The position numbers and the translations under genes are program-made. Under the pieces are notes generated by a model. That model was given only the letters and a program-made list of their open reading frames with translations, was not told where the DNA came from and ran no database searches. Positions 34,880 to 43,177 of a stretch of 64,000 nucleotides of DNA are shown one piece after another; position 1 is the stretch's first letter, and every line of letters starts with the position of its first letter. Origin of the DNA: Clostridium beijerinckii HUN142 (GTDB taxonomy: Bacteria > Bacillota > Clostridia > Clostridiales > Clostridiaceae); the NCBI RefSeq assembly GCF_000621745.1, contig NZ_KK211337.1, positions 253,876 through 317,875 on the forward strand. The letters are read 5' to 3'.

Positions 34880-35971
34880 ATGAATACTAATTCTAAAGAA
34901 TTAAGAGATATTATTAATAACATAAGAGAGGTAGATGCTGACGTAATAGCGGAGGCAGATAGAAGAATGACATCACTTGCAAAGCCACTGAAGAGTTTAG
35001 GAAAGTTAGAAGAAATAGCTATAAAACTTTCTGGTATTACAGGAAAAGTGAAAAATAACATAACAAAAAAAATGGTTATAATAATGTCTTCAGATAATGG
35101 TGTGGTTGAAGAGGGAGTTGCTTCAGCGCCTCAATCGGTGACTTTAGCTCAAACAATTAATTTCACAAAAGGATTAACAGGTGTAGCAGTTCTCGCAAAA
35201 GAAAATAATACTGAACTTATGGTAGTTGATGTTGGAATTAACTGTGATTTTAGCTATCCTGGCGTAATTAATAGAAAGATAAGAAAGAGTACTAATAATA
35301 TTGCAAAAGGCGCTGCAATGACACGTGAAGAAGCAGAAAAAGCAATTTTAATTGGAATAGAGTCTGTTAAGAACGCGAAAGAGCTAGGTTACGAAATTCT
35401 TGGAGTTGGAGAGATGGGGATTGGCAATACTTCTACTAGTAGTGCTGTATTGTCGGTATTAACAGACGCAAGAGTGGAAACAGTTGTAGGAAGAGGTGCT
35501 GGAATCACAGACGAAGCGCTTGAGAAAAAGAAGGAAGTTATTAAGAAAGCAATAAAGGTAAATAATCCAATAAAAGATGATCCAATAGATGTAGTTTCAA
35601 AAGTTGGAGGCTTTGACTTAGCAGCTATGGCAGGAGTATTCTTGGGATCTGCTTATTATAAAGTTCCGGTTGTTATTGATGGCTTTATATCAGCAGTTGC
35701 TGCACTTATAGCGTTTAAATTAAACTCAAAAACTAGAGATTATATGTTTACTTCACATGATTCAAAAGAATCAGGATTTAAAGTTGCAATGAAAGAATTA
35801 AGTTTAAGCCCAATACTAAACTTAGATATGGGGCTTGGGGAAGGAAGCGGATGTCCGCTAGCATTTTCAATAATGAAATCTGCATGTGCAGTAATGAATA
35901 ATATGGCAACTTTTGAGGAAGCAGAAATCAATGACAGCTATTTAGATGAACTTAAGGCTATGGATAAATAA
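34880..35971 (+). CDS. cobT: Nicotinate-nucleotide--dimethylbenzimidazole phosphoribosyltransferase
   Basis: Makes alpha-ribazole phosphate, the lower-ligand nucleotide of cobalamin. 363 aa, standard length. Seen: the N-terminal KPLKSLGKLEEIA motif, SDNGVVEEGVAS, the GEMGIGNTSTSSA loop (about 175-187) and the C-terminal LDMGLGEGSGCPLAF with the catalytic Glu region. GGGGG precedes the ATG by 7 nt. It begins the nucleotide-loop part of the cobalamin block. Confidence 0.95.
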   Translation: MNTNSKELRDIINNIREVDADVIAEADRRMTSLAKPLKSLGKLEEIAIKLSGITGKVKNNITKKMVIIMSSDNGVVEEGVASAPQSVTLAQTINFTKGLTGVAVLAKENNTELMVVDVGINCDFSYPGVINRKIRKSTNNIAKGAAMTREEAEKAILIGIESVKNAKELGYEILGVGEMGIGNTSTSSAVLSVLTDARVETVVGRGAGITDEALEKKKEVIKKAIKVNNPIKDDPIDVVSKVGGFDLAAMAGVFLGSAYYKVPVVIDGFISAVAALIAFKLNSKTRDYMFTSHDSKESGFKVAMKELSLSPILNLDMGLGEGSGCPLAFSIMKSACAVMNNMATFEEAEINDSYLDELKAMDK

Positions 35972-36353
35972 TAAATATTTAAAGAAAGGCAAGGTCTTTA
36001 ATTAGCCATTGATAATTGAATACCACATATGAAAATAAATAACAAGTCACAAAATACCATGGAATGTTCTTATATGTAATATATCTGTTTTTTATAAGGT
36101 GTATATTTTTCATCAGGCAAGGGAGTAAAATGCCATCATATCAGGTTTAATATGGAACTTAAAGAATATGTTATAATAACTGTATACTTTGTAAAAATAT
36201 AATTATATAAGGCAGTTAAAAAGTGACGGTATTGAGTTTTAATCATTTGGCAATAATGTATTTGTTTTGCCAAACGGTTATAGAGTGATAATTAAGTAGC
36301 ATTTTTGAATATAAAAATTATTTATTTCTGTGAATAAAGAAGGAGCGTGTTTT
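35972..36353. other. Intergenic region upstream of cobO
   Basis: Contains the degenerate repeat copy 3 (36022-36135), and an 8-bp stem TTTGGCAA/TTGCCAAA (36246-36253 with 36267-36274) about 80 bp before cobO. The hairpin lacks a T-run. No adenosylcobalamin riboswitch consensus (GCCACTG box or GCAACTGT core) was found. Confidence 0.5.
36022..36135 (+). repeat. Terminal-inverted-repeat element, degenerate copy 3
   Basis: Carries CATATGAAAATAAATAACAAG then ATACCATGG and, about 60 bp on, CATCAGGCAAGGGAGTAAA. These match in order the end and the GGCAAGGAAGTAGA core of copy 2 on its minus strand. The second end is not recognisable, so it looks truncated. Confidence 0.5.
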
Positions 36354-36884
36354 ATGGAATTGGGACTTATTCATATTTATTGTGGAGATGGAAAGGGGAA
36401 GACAACAGCGGCTATGGGTCTTGGGATAAGGGCTGTTGGACGTCAAAAGAAAGTTTTATTAACACAATTTTTAAAGGATAATGAGACGGGTGAATTGAAT
36501 TCTATTGAGAAACTTGGAAATGACTTTGAAGTTTTTAAAGGGGCTCCGGTGACGAAGTTTTTTAAATTTATGAGTGAAGAAGAGCAAATAGAGACTAAAA
36601 GAGAGCATGAGGAAAGATTTTTCAAAGTTACTAAGAAAGCTATAGAAGAAAATTTTGATTTATTAATATTGGATGAAATAATTGCATCTACTAATTTAGA
36701 TTTAATTTCTTTAGGTAAAGTAATAGATTTTTTAGAAAACAAACCAAAAGGATTAGAAGTTGTTCTAACCGGTAGGAATCCTAATGAAAAGTTAGTTGAA
36801 CTTGCAGATTATGTTTCGGAAATTAAAGCTGTAAAACATCCATATGAGAAAGGAATAGGCTCAAGGATAGGTATAGAGAAGTAA
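36354..36884 (+). CDS. cobO: Cob(I)yrinic acid a,c-diamide adenosyltransferase (CobA/CobO/BtuR type)
   Basis: Attaches the 5'-deoxyadenosyl ligand from ATP to cob(I)alamin or its precursors. 176 aa from the ATG at 36354, with GAAGGAG 8 nt upstream. P-loop GDGKGKTTAA at residues 11-20 near the N-terminus and LLILDEI (Walker B) in the second half, with the VLTGRNPNEKLVELAD signature. Named cobO in B12 gene order; cobA or btuR in other systems. Confidence 0.94.
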   Translation: MELGLIHIYCGDGKGKTTAAMGLGIRAVGRQKKVLLTQFLKDNETGELNSIEKLGNDFEVFKGAPVTKFFKFMSEEEQIETKREHEERFFKVTKKAIEENFDLLILDEIIASTNLDLISLGKVIDFLENKPKGLEVVLTGRNPNEKLVELADYVSEIKAVKHPYEKGIGSRIGIEK

Positions 36885-36922
36885 CTTATTTTTAATAGTA
36901 TTTTAGACTGGAATGAGAGTAT

Positions 36923-37462
36923 ATGAATTATTTGATAATTGGAGGTTCTAAGAGTGGTAAATCAGAAGTTGGGGAAAAAATAGCTCTAACTTTAAATAGA
37001 AACGAAGTTATATATATCGCCACTATGAATCCATATGATAAAGAAGATGCAGAGAGAATAGAGAAACATAAAAACAGCAGAGAAGGATTGAATTTTAAGA
37101 CAATGGAAGTCCCCCGAGATTTGGATAGTGTGATTAATATGATTAATTGCAAGGATACTGTACTTATAGATAGTATAACTTCCCTCTTGACTAATGAGAT
37201 GTTTGTTGAAAATCATATTATAAAAAATCCTTCTCATAAGATATTAAGTGATATAAAGCAAGTTATGAATAATGCAAAGAATGTTGTTATTGTGAGTGAT
37301 TACATATTTAATGATGCAATACAATATGATGAGATAACTGAAAATTTCAAGAAAGAACTAGCTATTATAAATAGAGGTTTAACAAAGTATTGTGGGAATG
37401 TTATAGAATGTAGCTTCGGATTAATTAAGTATATTAAACATGAGGAGAAAGTAACTTTATGA
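36923..37462 (+). CDS. cobU: Adenosylcobinamide kinase / GTP:adenosylcobinamide-phosphate guanylyltransferase
   Basis: Bifunctional enzyme that phosphorylates adenosylcobinamide and then adds GMP. 179 aa. P-loop GGSKSGKS (7-14), the ATMNPYDKEDAERIEKHKNSR region with His49 as the likely guanylylated residue, and LIDSITSLLTNEM. Its stop overlaps the cobS start by 4 bp (ATGA), so the two are translationally coupled. Confidence 0.94.
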   Translation: MNYLIIGGSKSGKSEVGEKIALTLNRNEVIYIATMNPYDKEDAERIEKHKNSREGLNFKTMEVPRDLDSVINMINCKDTVLIDSITSLLTNEMFVENHIIKNPSHKILSDIKQVMNNAKNVVIVSDYIFNDAIQYDEITENFKKELAIINRGLTKYCGNVIECSFGLIKYIKHEEKVTL

Positions 37463-38217
37463 AGAAATTATACAAAGGATTTATTATGGCATTAAGCATG
37501 TTTACGATACTTCCAACTCCATATGTTGAATGGGACGATGATGGAGTAAAAAATATGATGAAATTTTACCCACTGATTGGATTAATAATTGGAATCTTGT
37601 GGAGTATAATATATTATTTAGCGAGTATATTAAATATCTCGATAATTTTAAAGAGTTCGATAATTACCATAGTACCATTTGTAATAACAGGAATGCTGCA
37701 TTTAGATGGTTTTATGGATGTTTGCGATGCAATTCTTTCAAGAAGAAGTAAGGAAGAGAAACTCAGAATACTTAAAGATTCAGCTACAGGAGCGTTCGCA
37801 GTAATATCCCTAGTGATTTTGTTTTTTTTACAATTTGGAGGGGTATATTCTATTTTAGAAAAGAGTAATTATCTTTATACGTTAATTCTGATTCCAATAA
37901 TAAGCAGAAGTGTTGTAGCGTATTATCTTTTAAGCAGAACGACCATAAAAGAAAGTACTTTAGGGACTTATTTTAAAAAAGGGACCAATGTTTATGATAA
38001 GCTTATTATGATAATAACATTGATAATAACATTAATAATATCAGTAATTTTATTAAATATTTATGGAATAATATTAGTTTTATTAATGAGTTTAGGAATT
38101 AAATTGTCAGTAGAAAAATGCAGAAAAGAATTTGGTGGAATATCTGGAGATGTTGCCGGATTTGCTTTGGTTATAGGTGAAGTAGTTGGAATATTAATAC
38201 TAGGAATAATTCCGTAA
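37459..38217 (+). CDS. cobS: Adenosylcobinamide-GDP ribazoletransferase
   Basis: Membrane enzyme joining adenosylcobinamide-GDP and alpha-ribazole to form adenosylcobalamin (phosphate). 252 aa with about six hydrophobic helices. The family motif HLDGFMDVCDAILSRRSKEEKLRILKDSATGAFA (given here by its ends: HLDGFMD near residue 78 and GAFAV near 113) carries the metal-binding acidic residues. Overlaps cobU by 4 bp. Confidence 0.94.
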   Translation: MKKLYKGFIMALSMFTILPTPYVEWDDDGVKNMMKFYPLIGLIIGILWSIIYYLASILNISIILKSSIITIVPFVITGMLHLDGFMDVCDAILSRRSKEEKLRILKDSATGAFAVISLVILFFLQFGGVYSILEKSNYLYTLILIPIISRSVVAYYLLSRTTIKESTLGTYFKKGTNVYDKLIMIITLIITLIISVILLNIYGIILVLLMSLGIKLSVEKCRKEFGGISGDVAGFALVIGEVVGILILGIIP

Positions 38218-38234
38218 GGGGAAGGATGGCATTT

Positions 38235-38624
38235 ATGAAATTAATTTTTGGTGGAGCCTATAATGGAAAATTAGATTATGTAAAAGAAAAATATAAAGTG
38301 AGTCATGAACAGATTTTTTTCTGTAGAGATGAAAATATAGAATATAATAAGGAAATCATATGTGGATTACATGTTTTTGTAAAAGCCTGCGTTTCTAATG
38401 GGATTAATCCAATAGGAATTTTAAAAGACAAAATGGATTTATTAGAAAATAAAATAATAATATGCGATGAAATAAATTCTGGAATTGTTCCAATTGAAAA
38501 ATCTGATAGAATATGGAGAGAAGAAACCGGGCGTTTACTTCAGTTCTTAGCAAAGCATTCTTCTCATGTATATAGAATTTTTTTTGGCATTGAAGAGGAA
38601 TTGAAAAATAAGATGCTTTTTTGA
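38235..38624 (+). CDS. Degenerate CobU-like paralogue
   Basis: 129 aa from the ATG at 38235 (GGGGAAGG with 9-nt spacing). Begins MKLIFGGAYNGKLDYV, a CobU-like start in which the P-loop GGxxxGK is kept but the final Ser/Thr is Leu13. The middle NKIIICDEINSGIVPIEKSD and the end REETGRLLQFLAKHSSHVYRIFFGI resemble the C-terminal CobU pattern (GRLxQxLA...V...GI). The His of the guanylylation motif is not evident. It follows cobS by 17 bp. Probably not a standard kinase; could be a regulator or partner of CobU/CobS. Confidence 0.75.
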   Translation: MKLIFGGAYNGKLDYVKEKYKVSHEQIFFCRDENIEYNKEIICGLHVFVKACVSNGINPIGILKDKMDLLENKIIICDEINSGIVPIEKSDRIWREETGRLLQFLAKHSSHVYRIFFGIEEELKNKMLF

Positions 38625-38691
38625 TAGTCCCTTAAAGAAAGAGGTGGATTTAGTTATAGATTAGATTGGGAAAACTATAACGGATAAAGGT

Positions 38692-39300
38692 ATGAGCGAA
38701 ATTAAGTTGTATTTGGTCAGACATGGAAAAACCTATTGTAATGAAAGACAATTATACTGTGGTAAAAGTGATGTTGAGCTAAGTGAAAGCGGGAAAGAGC
38801 AATTGAGGGGAATTTCTGGAAGAGTTAAATATACAAAGTGTGATTTTTACTTTACAAGTGGAGCAAAGAGAGCAAATCAAACATTAGAAATTATTTGTCC
38901 ACAGAATAAGTATAAAGTTTTAAACAAGTTTTTTGAATATGATTTTGGCGATTTTGAATTAAAATCATATGAAGAAATAAAACTGTTAAAAGAGTATATA
39001 ACTTGGATAGAAGATGAAGAAGGAAATATAAAATGTCCAAGCGGAGAGAGCAGAGTAGAATTTAGAAAAAGAGTTAATGATGGATTTGTGGAGCTTATAA
39101 ATTATCTCATTAAAGAAAATATAGATACTGCTTTTGGAGTGATTCATGGAGGAAGTATAGGTATAATATTAGAAACGTTTTATGATAATAAGAAAAAATT
39201 TTATGAGTGGCAGCCTGGCAATGGAGAAGGATACGAATTGATAATAAAAATAAGAGAAGATGAGCAATTTGAAATAGAGAATGTATCTCAAATACAGTAA
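38692..39300 (+). CDS. cobC: Histidine phosphatase, likely alpha-ribazole phosphatase (CobC-like)
   Basis: Phosphatase of the phosphoglycerate-mutase fold; in this setting likely removes the phosphate from alpha-ribazole-5'-phosphate or adenosylcobalamin phosphate. 202 aa. Catalytic His11 in LVRHGKT, Glu region FEYDFGDFE, and the second His in GVIHGGSIG. The ribosome binding site is weak (AAAGG right before the ATG). The function is inferred from the cob neighbours; the fold itself is clear. Confidence 0.85.
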   Translation: MSEIKLYLVRHGKTYCNERQLYCGKSDVELSESGKEQLRGISGRVKYTKCDFYFTSGAKRANQTLEIICPQNKYKVLNKFFEYDFGDFELKSYEEIKLLKEYITWIEDEEGNIKCPSGESRVEFRKRVNDGFVELINYLIKENIDTAFGVIHGGSIGIILETFYDNKKKFYEWQPGNGEGYELIIKIREDEQFEIENVSQIQ

Positions 39301-39356
39301 GAAAATATGATTGGAATTATTTTTGAGATACGAAAGAAATTGACGAGGAGAACTAT

Positions 39357-40304
39357 ATGATTGAACTTAGTATAGGATTTATTTTGGATTTATTAATTGG
39401 AGATCCTAATAATCCATTTCATCCAGTTAGAGGGATTGGATATGTAGCTAAAAAACTTGAAACACTGTTTAGAAGAATATTTAGAAAGCATTTAAAAGCA
39501 GCAGGGCTTATTGTATGGATGCTTACTGTGATAATAATATTTGCAATTGTATTCTCGATTGTTAAATTATCGAGAGAATTTAATATTTACTTTGGAGTTA
39601 TTTTAGAGGGAATTCTGATATATTTTTGCATATCATCGAGAGCCTTAGTTGTTGAAGGATATAAAGTAGTTAAGTTCTTATTAAGAAATGATTTAGATGG
39701 GGCAAGAAAGCAACTATCATTTATAGTAGGGCGAGACACTGCAAGCTTGAGTAAAGAGGGAATAATAAGAGCAGTTGTTGAAACTATAGCAGAAAATATG
39801 GCAGATGGAGTCATAGCTCCTTTATTTTATGCTATGATTTTTGGAGCGCCTCTTGCATTTGCGTATAAAGCGGTGAATACATTAGATTCGATGTTTGGGT
39901 ATAAGAACGATGAATACATAGATTTTGGATATTTCCCGGCGAAATTGGATGATGTTTTTAATTTTATTCCAGCCAGGATAACAGGCATGTTGATAGTATT
40001 AGCTTCTGCATTTCTAGGATATGATTATAAAAATAGCTTTAAGATATATAGAAGAGATAGATATAATCATACAAGTCCTAATAGTGCACATCCAGAAGCA
40101 GCTATAGCCGGTGCATTAGGTGTACAACTTGGTGGGGCAAATTACTATTTTGGAAAACTTGTAAGCAAGCCTACAATAGGAGATGAAATTAAAGAAATTG
40201 ATATTAATGATGTTAAGAAGACTGCTAAGGTTCTTTATTTATCATCTTTCATAGGGTTTGTGTTCACTTTAGTATTTAGAAGGCTAATAGTAATAATATT
40301 TTAG
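39357..40304 (+). CDS. cbiB: Adenosylcobinamide-phosphate synthase (CbiB/CobD type)
   Basis: Membrane protein that couples adenosylcobyric acid with aminopropanol phosphate. 315 aa with about five hydrophobic segments. Motifs: IGFILDLLIGDPNNPFHPVRGIG at the N-terminus, the GRDTASL segment, AENMADGVIAPLFYA, and SPNSAHPEAAIAGALGVQLGG near the C-terminus. GAGGAG precedes the ATG. Confidence 0.95.
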   Translation: MIELSIGFILDLLIGDPNNPFHPVRGIGYVAKKLETLFRRIFRKHLKAAGLIVWMLTVIIIFAIVFSIVKLSREFNIYFGVILEGILIYFCISSRALVVEGYKVVKFLLRNDLDGARKQLSFIVGRDTASLSKEGIIRAVVETIAENMADGVIAPLFYAMIFGAPLAFAYKAVNTLDSMFGYKNDEYIDFGYFPAKLDDVFNFIPARITGMLIVLASAFLGYDYKNSFKIYRRDRYNHTSPNSAHPEAAIAGALGVQLGGANYYFGKLVSKPTIGDEIKEIDINDVKKTAKVLYLSSFIGFVFTLVFRRLIVIIF

Positions 40305-40493
40305 ATGTCAGAAATTTGAGTGATTAACGATTGTTATAATATAGAGAGGTTACTGTTAATATTAAATGGAAATTGATGTATATGTTGAAATAGTAAAATT
40401 ATTTTTAAGTATATAGTAACTTAAAGATAAATTAAGATTAAAATGTAGAAATTCAATTGAAACATATATGAACTATGTATAGGGAGGAAAGTC

Positions 40494-41579
40494 ATGGCAA
40501 ACTTTGGACATGGTGGAAATGCTAAAGAAATAAGTAGAGAAAATAAAATAGATTACAAAGACATAATTGACTTCTCAGCTAATATAAATCCGTTAGGAAT
40601 GCCAAGTCGTGTAAAAGATGCAATTATTGAAGGTATAAATGAAATTGAGAAATATCCGGATATAACTTATTTTGAACTTAAGGATTCAATAGAAAAGTTT
40701 GAAAATGTTAGCAAAGAAAATTTGATTTTGGGTAATGGGGCAGCAGAAGTTTTATTTAATACAGTTAGAGGGATTAATCCAAGGAATACATTAATTTTAG
40801 CCCCAACTTTTTCGGAGTATGAAGAGGCCGCAAAGGCAATAAATAGTAATATTATTTATTATAATCTTAAAGAGGAAAATAATTTTAATATAAGAGAAGA
40901 TATTCTAGATAATATAAGTGAAAACTTAGATTTGCTATTTATATGTAATCCTAATAATCCAACAGGTGTTATAACTGAAAGAGATTTATTAAGAAGAATT
41001 TTGAACAAGGCAGAGAAAAATAATGTTAGGGTAGTAATAGACGAATCATTTTTGGATTTTAGAGAAGGAAGCTTTTCGATGATTCCCTATATAGATGAAT
41101 ATAAAAATTTAATTATAATAAAATCTTTGACCAAATTTTTTGCGCTTCCAGGCATAAGGATTGGTTATGCTATTTGCAGTGATTTAGCATTGAAAGAGAA
41201 GATAGAAACTATATCTCCTGCTTGGAATATAAATATCTTAGCAGAAATAGCAACAAAAGCAGCACTTAATGAAAAGAATTATATAAAGAAATCTATAGAA
41301 TTTATAGACCATGAAAAAAAATACCTATATAATGAAATAAGAGAAATAGATGGAATTAAAGTCTTTGAACCAAGTGTGAATTTTATTTTATTAAAAACCT
41401 TGATAAAAATAGATTTGAAAAAAGATCTTTTAAAGAATAATATATTAATTAGAAGCTGTAGCAATTATGTGGGGTTAGATAATAGCTATTATAGGATTGC
41501 TGTACGAAGTCATGAAGAGAATTACAAACTGATAAAAATAATGAAAAATATATTTGAAATGCATAGAAAAGAACAATAA
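40494..41579 (+). CDS. cobD: L-threonine-O-3-phosphate decarboxylase
   Basis: PLP enzyme of the aspartate-aminotransferase fold producing aminopropanol phosphate for CbiB. 361 aa. Begins with the diagnostic FGHGGNA, has FSANINPLG (27-35), CNPNNPTG (151-158) and the PLP lysine Lys214 in IIKSLTKFFALPG. GGGAGG is 7 nt before the ATG. A 190-bp AT-rich gap separates it from cbiB. Confidence 0.93.
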   Translation: MANFGHGGNAKEISRENKIDYKDIIDFSANINPLGMPSRVKDAIIEGINEIEKYPDITYFELKDSIEKFENVSKENLILGNGAAEVLFNTVRGINPRNTLILAPTFSEYEEAAKAINSNIIYYNLKEENNFNIREDILDNISENLDLLFICNPNNPTGVITERDLLRRILNKAEKNNVRVVIDESFLDFREGSFSMIPYIDEYKNLIIIKSLTKFFALPGIRIGYAICSDLALKEKIETISPAWNINILAEIATKAALNEKNYIKKSIEFIDHEKKYLYNEIREIDGIKVFEPSVNFILLKTLIKIDLKKDLLKNNILIRSCSNYVGLDNSYYRIAVRSHEENYKLIKIMKNIFEMHRKEQ

Positions 41580-41655
41580 TTTAAGTTATGTATAGGTTAA
41601 TTTTATTGTTAAAAATAGATGAAATATTAAGCTTTGATAATGAGAGGAGCAGGAT

Positions 41656-42393
41656 ATGAATAGAAAATTTATTGCTTTAATAATGAGCGTGCTTGTAGGA
41701 ATGAGTATAGGAATTTCTAATAAAGTTAATGCAGAAATTAGCAATGGATGGGTTAATAACAATAATGGCTGGAGTTATTATGAAAATGGCAGTGTAAAAA
41801 CTGGATGGGTAAATGATAAGGGGAATTTTTATTATCTTAAAGATGATGGAAATATGGCTGTAGGATGGATTAATGTTAATAATAAATGGTACTATATGAA
41901 TGAGTCTGGAGCTATGAAAACAGGTTGGCTTCAGTATAAAGGAGCTTGGTATTATTTAAAGCAAAATGGAGAAATGGTTTCCAATGATACAGTAGATGGA
42001 TACTATTTAGGAGCAGATGGATCTTGGATTGAAAAAAACTCAGCCAATGATACAACTGAAACCACTGATGAATTGAAAAATAATATTACTATGAAAACAG
42101 AAAAAAATGAATATGATCTAAATACTAAAGAGATTACTATATATATTACAAACAATGGAAAGCAATCAGCTTATTATGGACTGGAATATGTAGTTGAAAA
42201 ATTTGCAGACAATAAATGGAGTAAAGTCTCTTTTAAGGATGAACCAATGTTTATAGAAATAGCTTATAATTTAGAGCCGGGAAAAACAAGTAGTCAAGTT
42301 ATTTCTTTAGAAAACTTGGAGAACTTAACTGCAGGTAAATATAGAATAGTAAAGTTTGGCGGAAGATATACTGCTGAATTTGAATTAAAGTAA
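41656..42393 (+). CDS. Secreted protein with cell-wall-binding repeats and Ig-like domain
   Basis: 245 aa. Signal peptide ending near KVNA-EIS. Residues about 30-120 hold four to five choline-binding-type (CW_binding_1) repeats of about 20 residues with the pattern GWVNxxGxWYYLxxDGxMxxGW. The rest (about 138-245) looks like a small bacterial Ig-like beta domain. No enzyme domain is present. Attaches to the cell wall; role unknown. Its placement between cobD and the DUF71 gene is unexpected. Confidence 0.87.
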   Translation: MNRKFIALIMSVLVGMSIGISNKVNAEISNGWVNNNNGWSYYENGSVKTGWVNDKGNFYYLKDDGNMAVGWINVNNKWYYMNESGAMKTGWLQYKGAWYYLKQNGEMVSNDTVDGYYLGADGSWIEKNSANDTTETTDELKNNITMKTEKNEYDLNTKEITIYITNNGKQSAYYGLEYVVEKFADNKWSKVSFKDEPMFIEIAYNLEPGKTSSQVISLENLENLTAGKYRIVKFGGRYTAEFELK

Positions 42394-42413
42394 AAACAAA
42401 TAAGAGGGGTAGT

Positions 42414-43076
42414 ATGGATAAAGAAAATGTTGTAGTTTCATTCAGCGGGGGGAAAGATTGCACTTTAGCCTTGCATAGAATGATTAAAAACGGTTATAAG
42501 ATAATAGGATTATTAGTTACTTTTGACAATCAAAAAGATTCTTATTTTCATAAAATACCAAGGAATATTTTTCAAAAAGTTTCTAAGGAATTAGGAATTC
42601 CGCTTATTGAAATAGACTGTAGCAATAAAAATAATTATGGAGAAGAATTTGAAATGGCATTAAAAATTTCAAAAGATAAAGGTGCCGAAATTTGTGTATT
42701 TGGAGATATAGATATAGAAGCACACAGAGGTTGGTGTTTAGATAGATGTAATGCAGCAGAAATTAAAGGAGTATTTCCATTATGGCAAGAAAATAGAGAA
42801 AAGCTTACTAATGAGTTTATAGACTATGGTTTTAAAGCTATAATTAAAAAGGTAAATCTAAAGGCGCTAGGAATAGAATTCTTAGGAAAAGAATTAACCA
42901 AAGAGGTTGTTAATGAAATAAAAAACTTAGGATGCGATCCTTGCGGGGAAAATGGAGAATATCATACATTAGTTTTTGATGGTCCTATATTTAAGAATTC
43001 AATCAAATTTAATAAGGTCGGTAAAGAGCTTACAGAGGATTATGGATATTTAACAATAAAGGGATTATTGGATTAA
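42414..43076 (+). CDS. DUF71 ATP-pyrophosphatase, predicted B12-salvage subgroup
   Basis: Adenine-nucleotide alpha-hydrolase relative of diphthine--ammonia ligase (COG2102). 220 aa. PP-loop SGGKDC at 11-16 (Cys in place of the usual final Ser), Cys-rich GDIDIEAHRGWCLDRC (97-112), and the family signature CGENGEYHT at 177-185. Bacteria do not make diphthamide; published comparative genomics (de Crecy-Lagard and co-workers) predicted a B12-related role for bacterial DUF71. Its position among cobD and cobQ agrees. It might amidate a corrinoid or its lower-ligand arm, but this is inference. Confidence 0.85.
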   Translation: MDKENVVVSFSGGKDCTLALHRMIKNGYKIIGLLVTFDNQKDSYFHKIPRNIFQKVSKELGIPLIEIDCSNKNNYGEEFEMALKISKDKGAEICVFGDIDIEAHRGWCLDRCNAAEIKGVFPLWQENREKLTNEFIDYGFKAIIKKVNLKALGIEFLGKELTKEVVNEIKNLGCDPCGENGEYHTLVFDGPIFKNSIKFNKVGKELTEDYGYLTIKGLLD

Positions 43077-43177
43077 GGATAAAGCTTATCAGAATAATTT
43101 AAAATTTAAATTTTGGAAATCAAAGACTAGAAAATAAATGTTAAGTATTGGAACTCGAATTTGAGGGGAGTAAGGAA

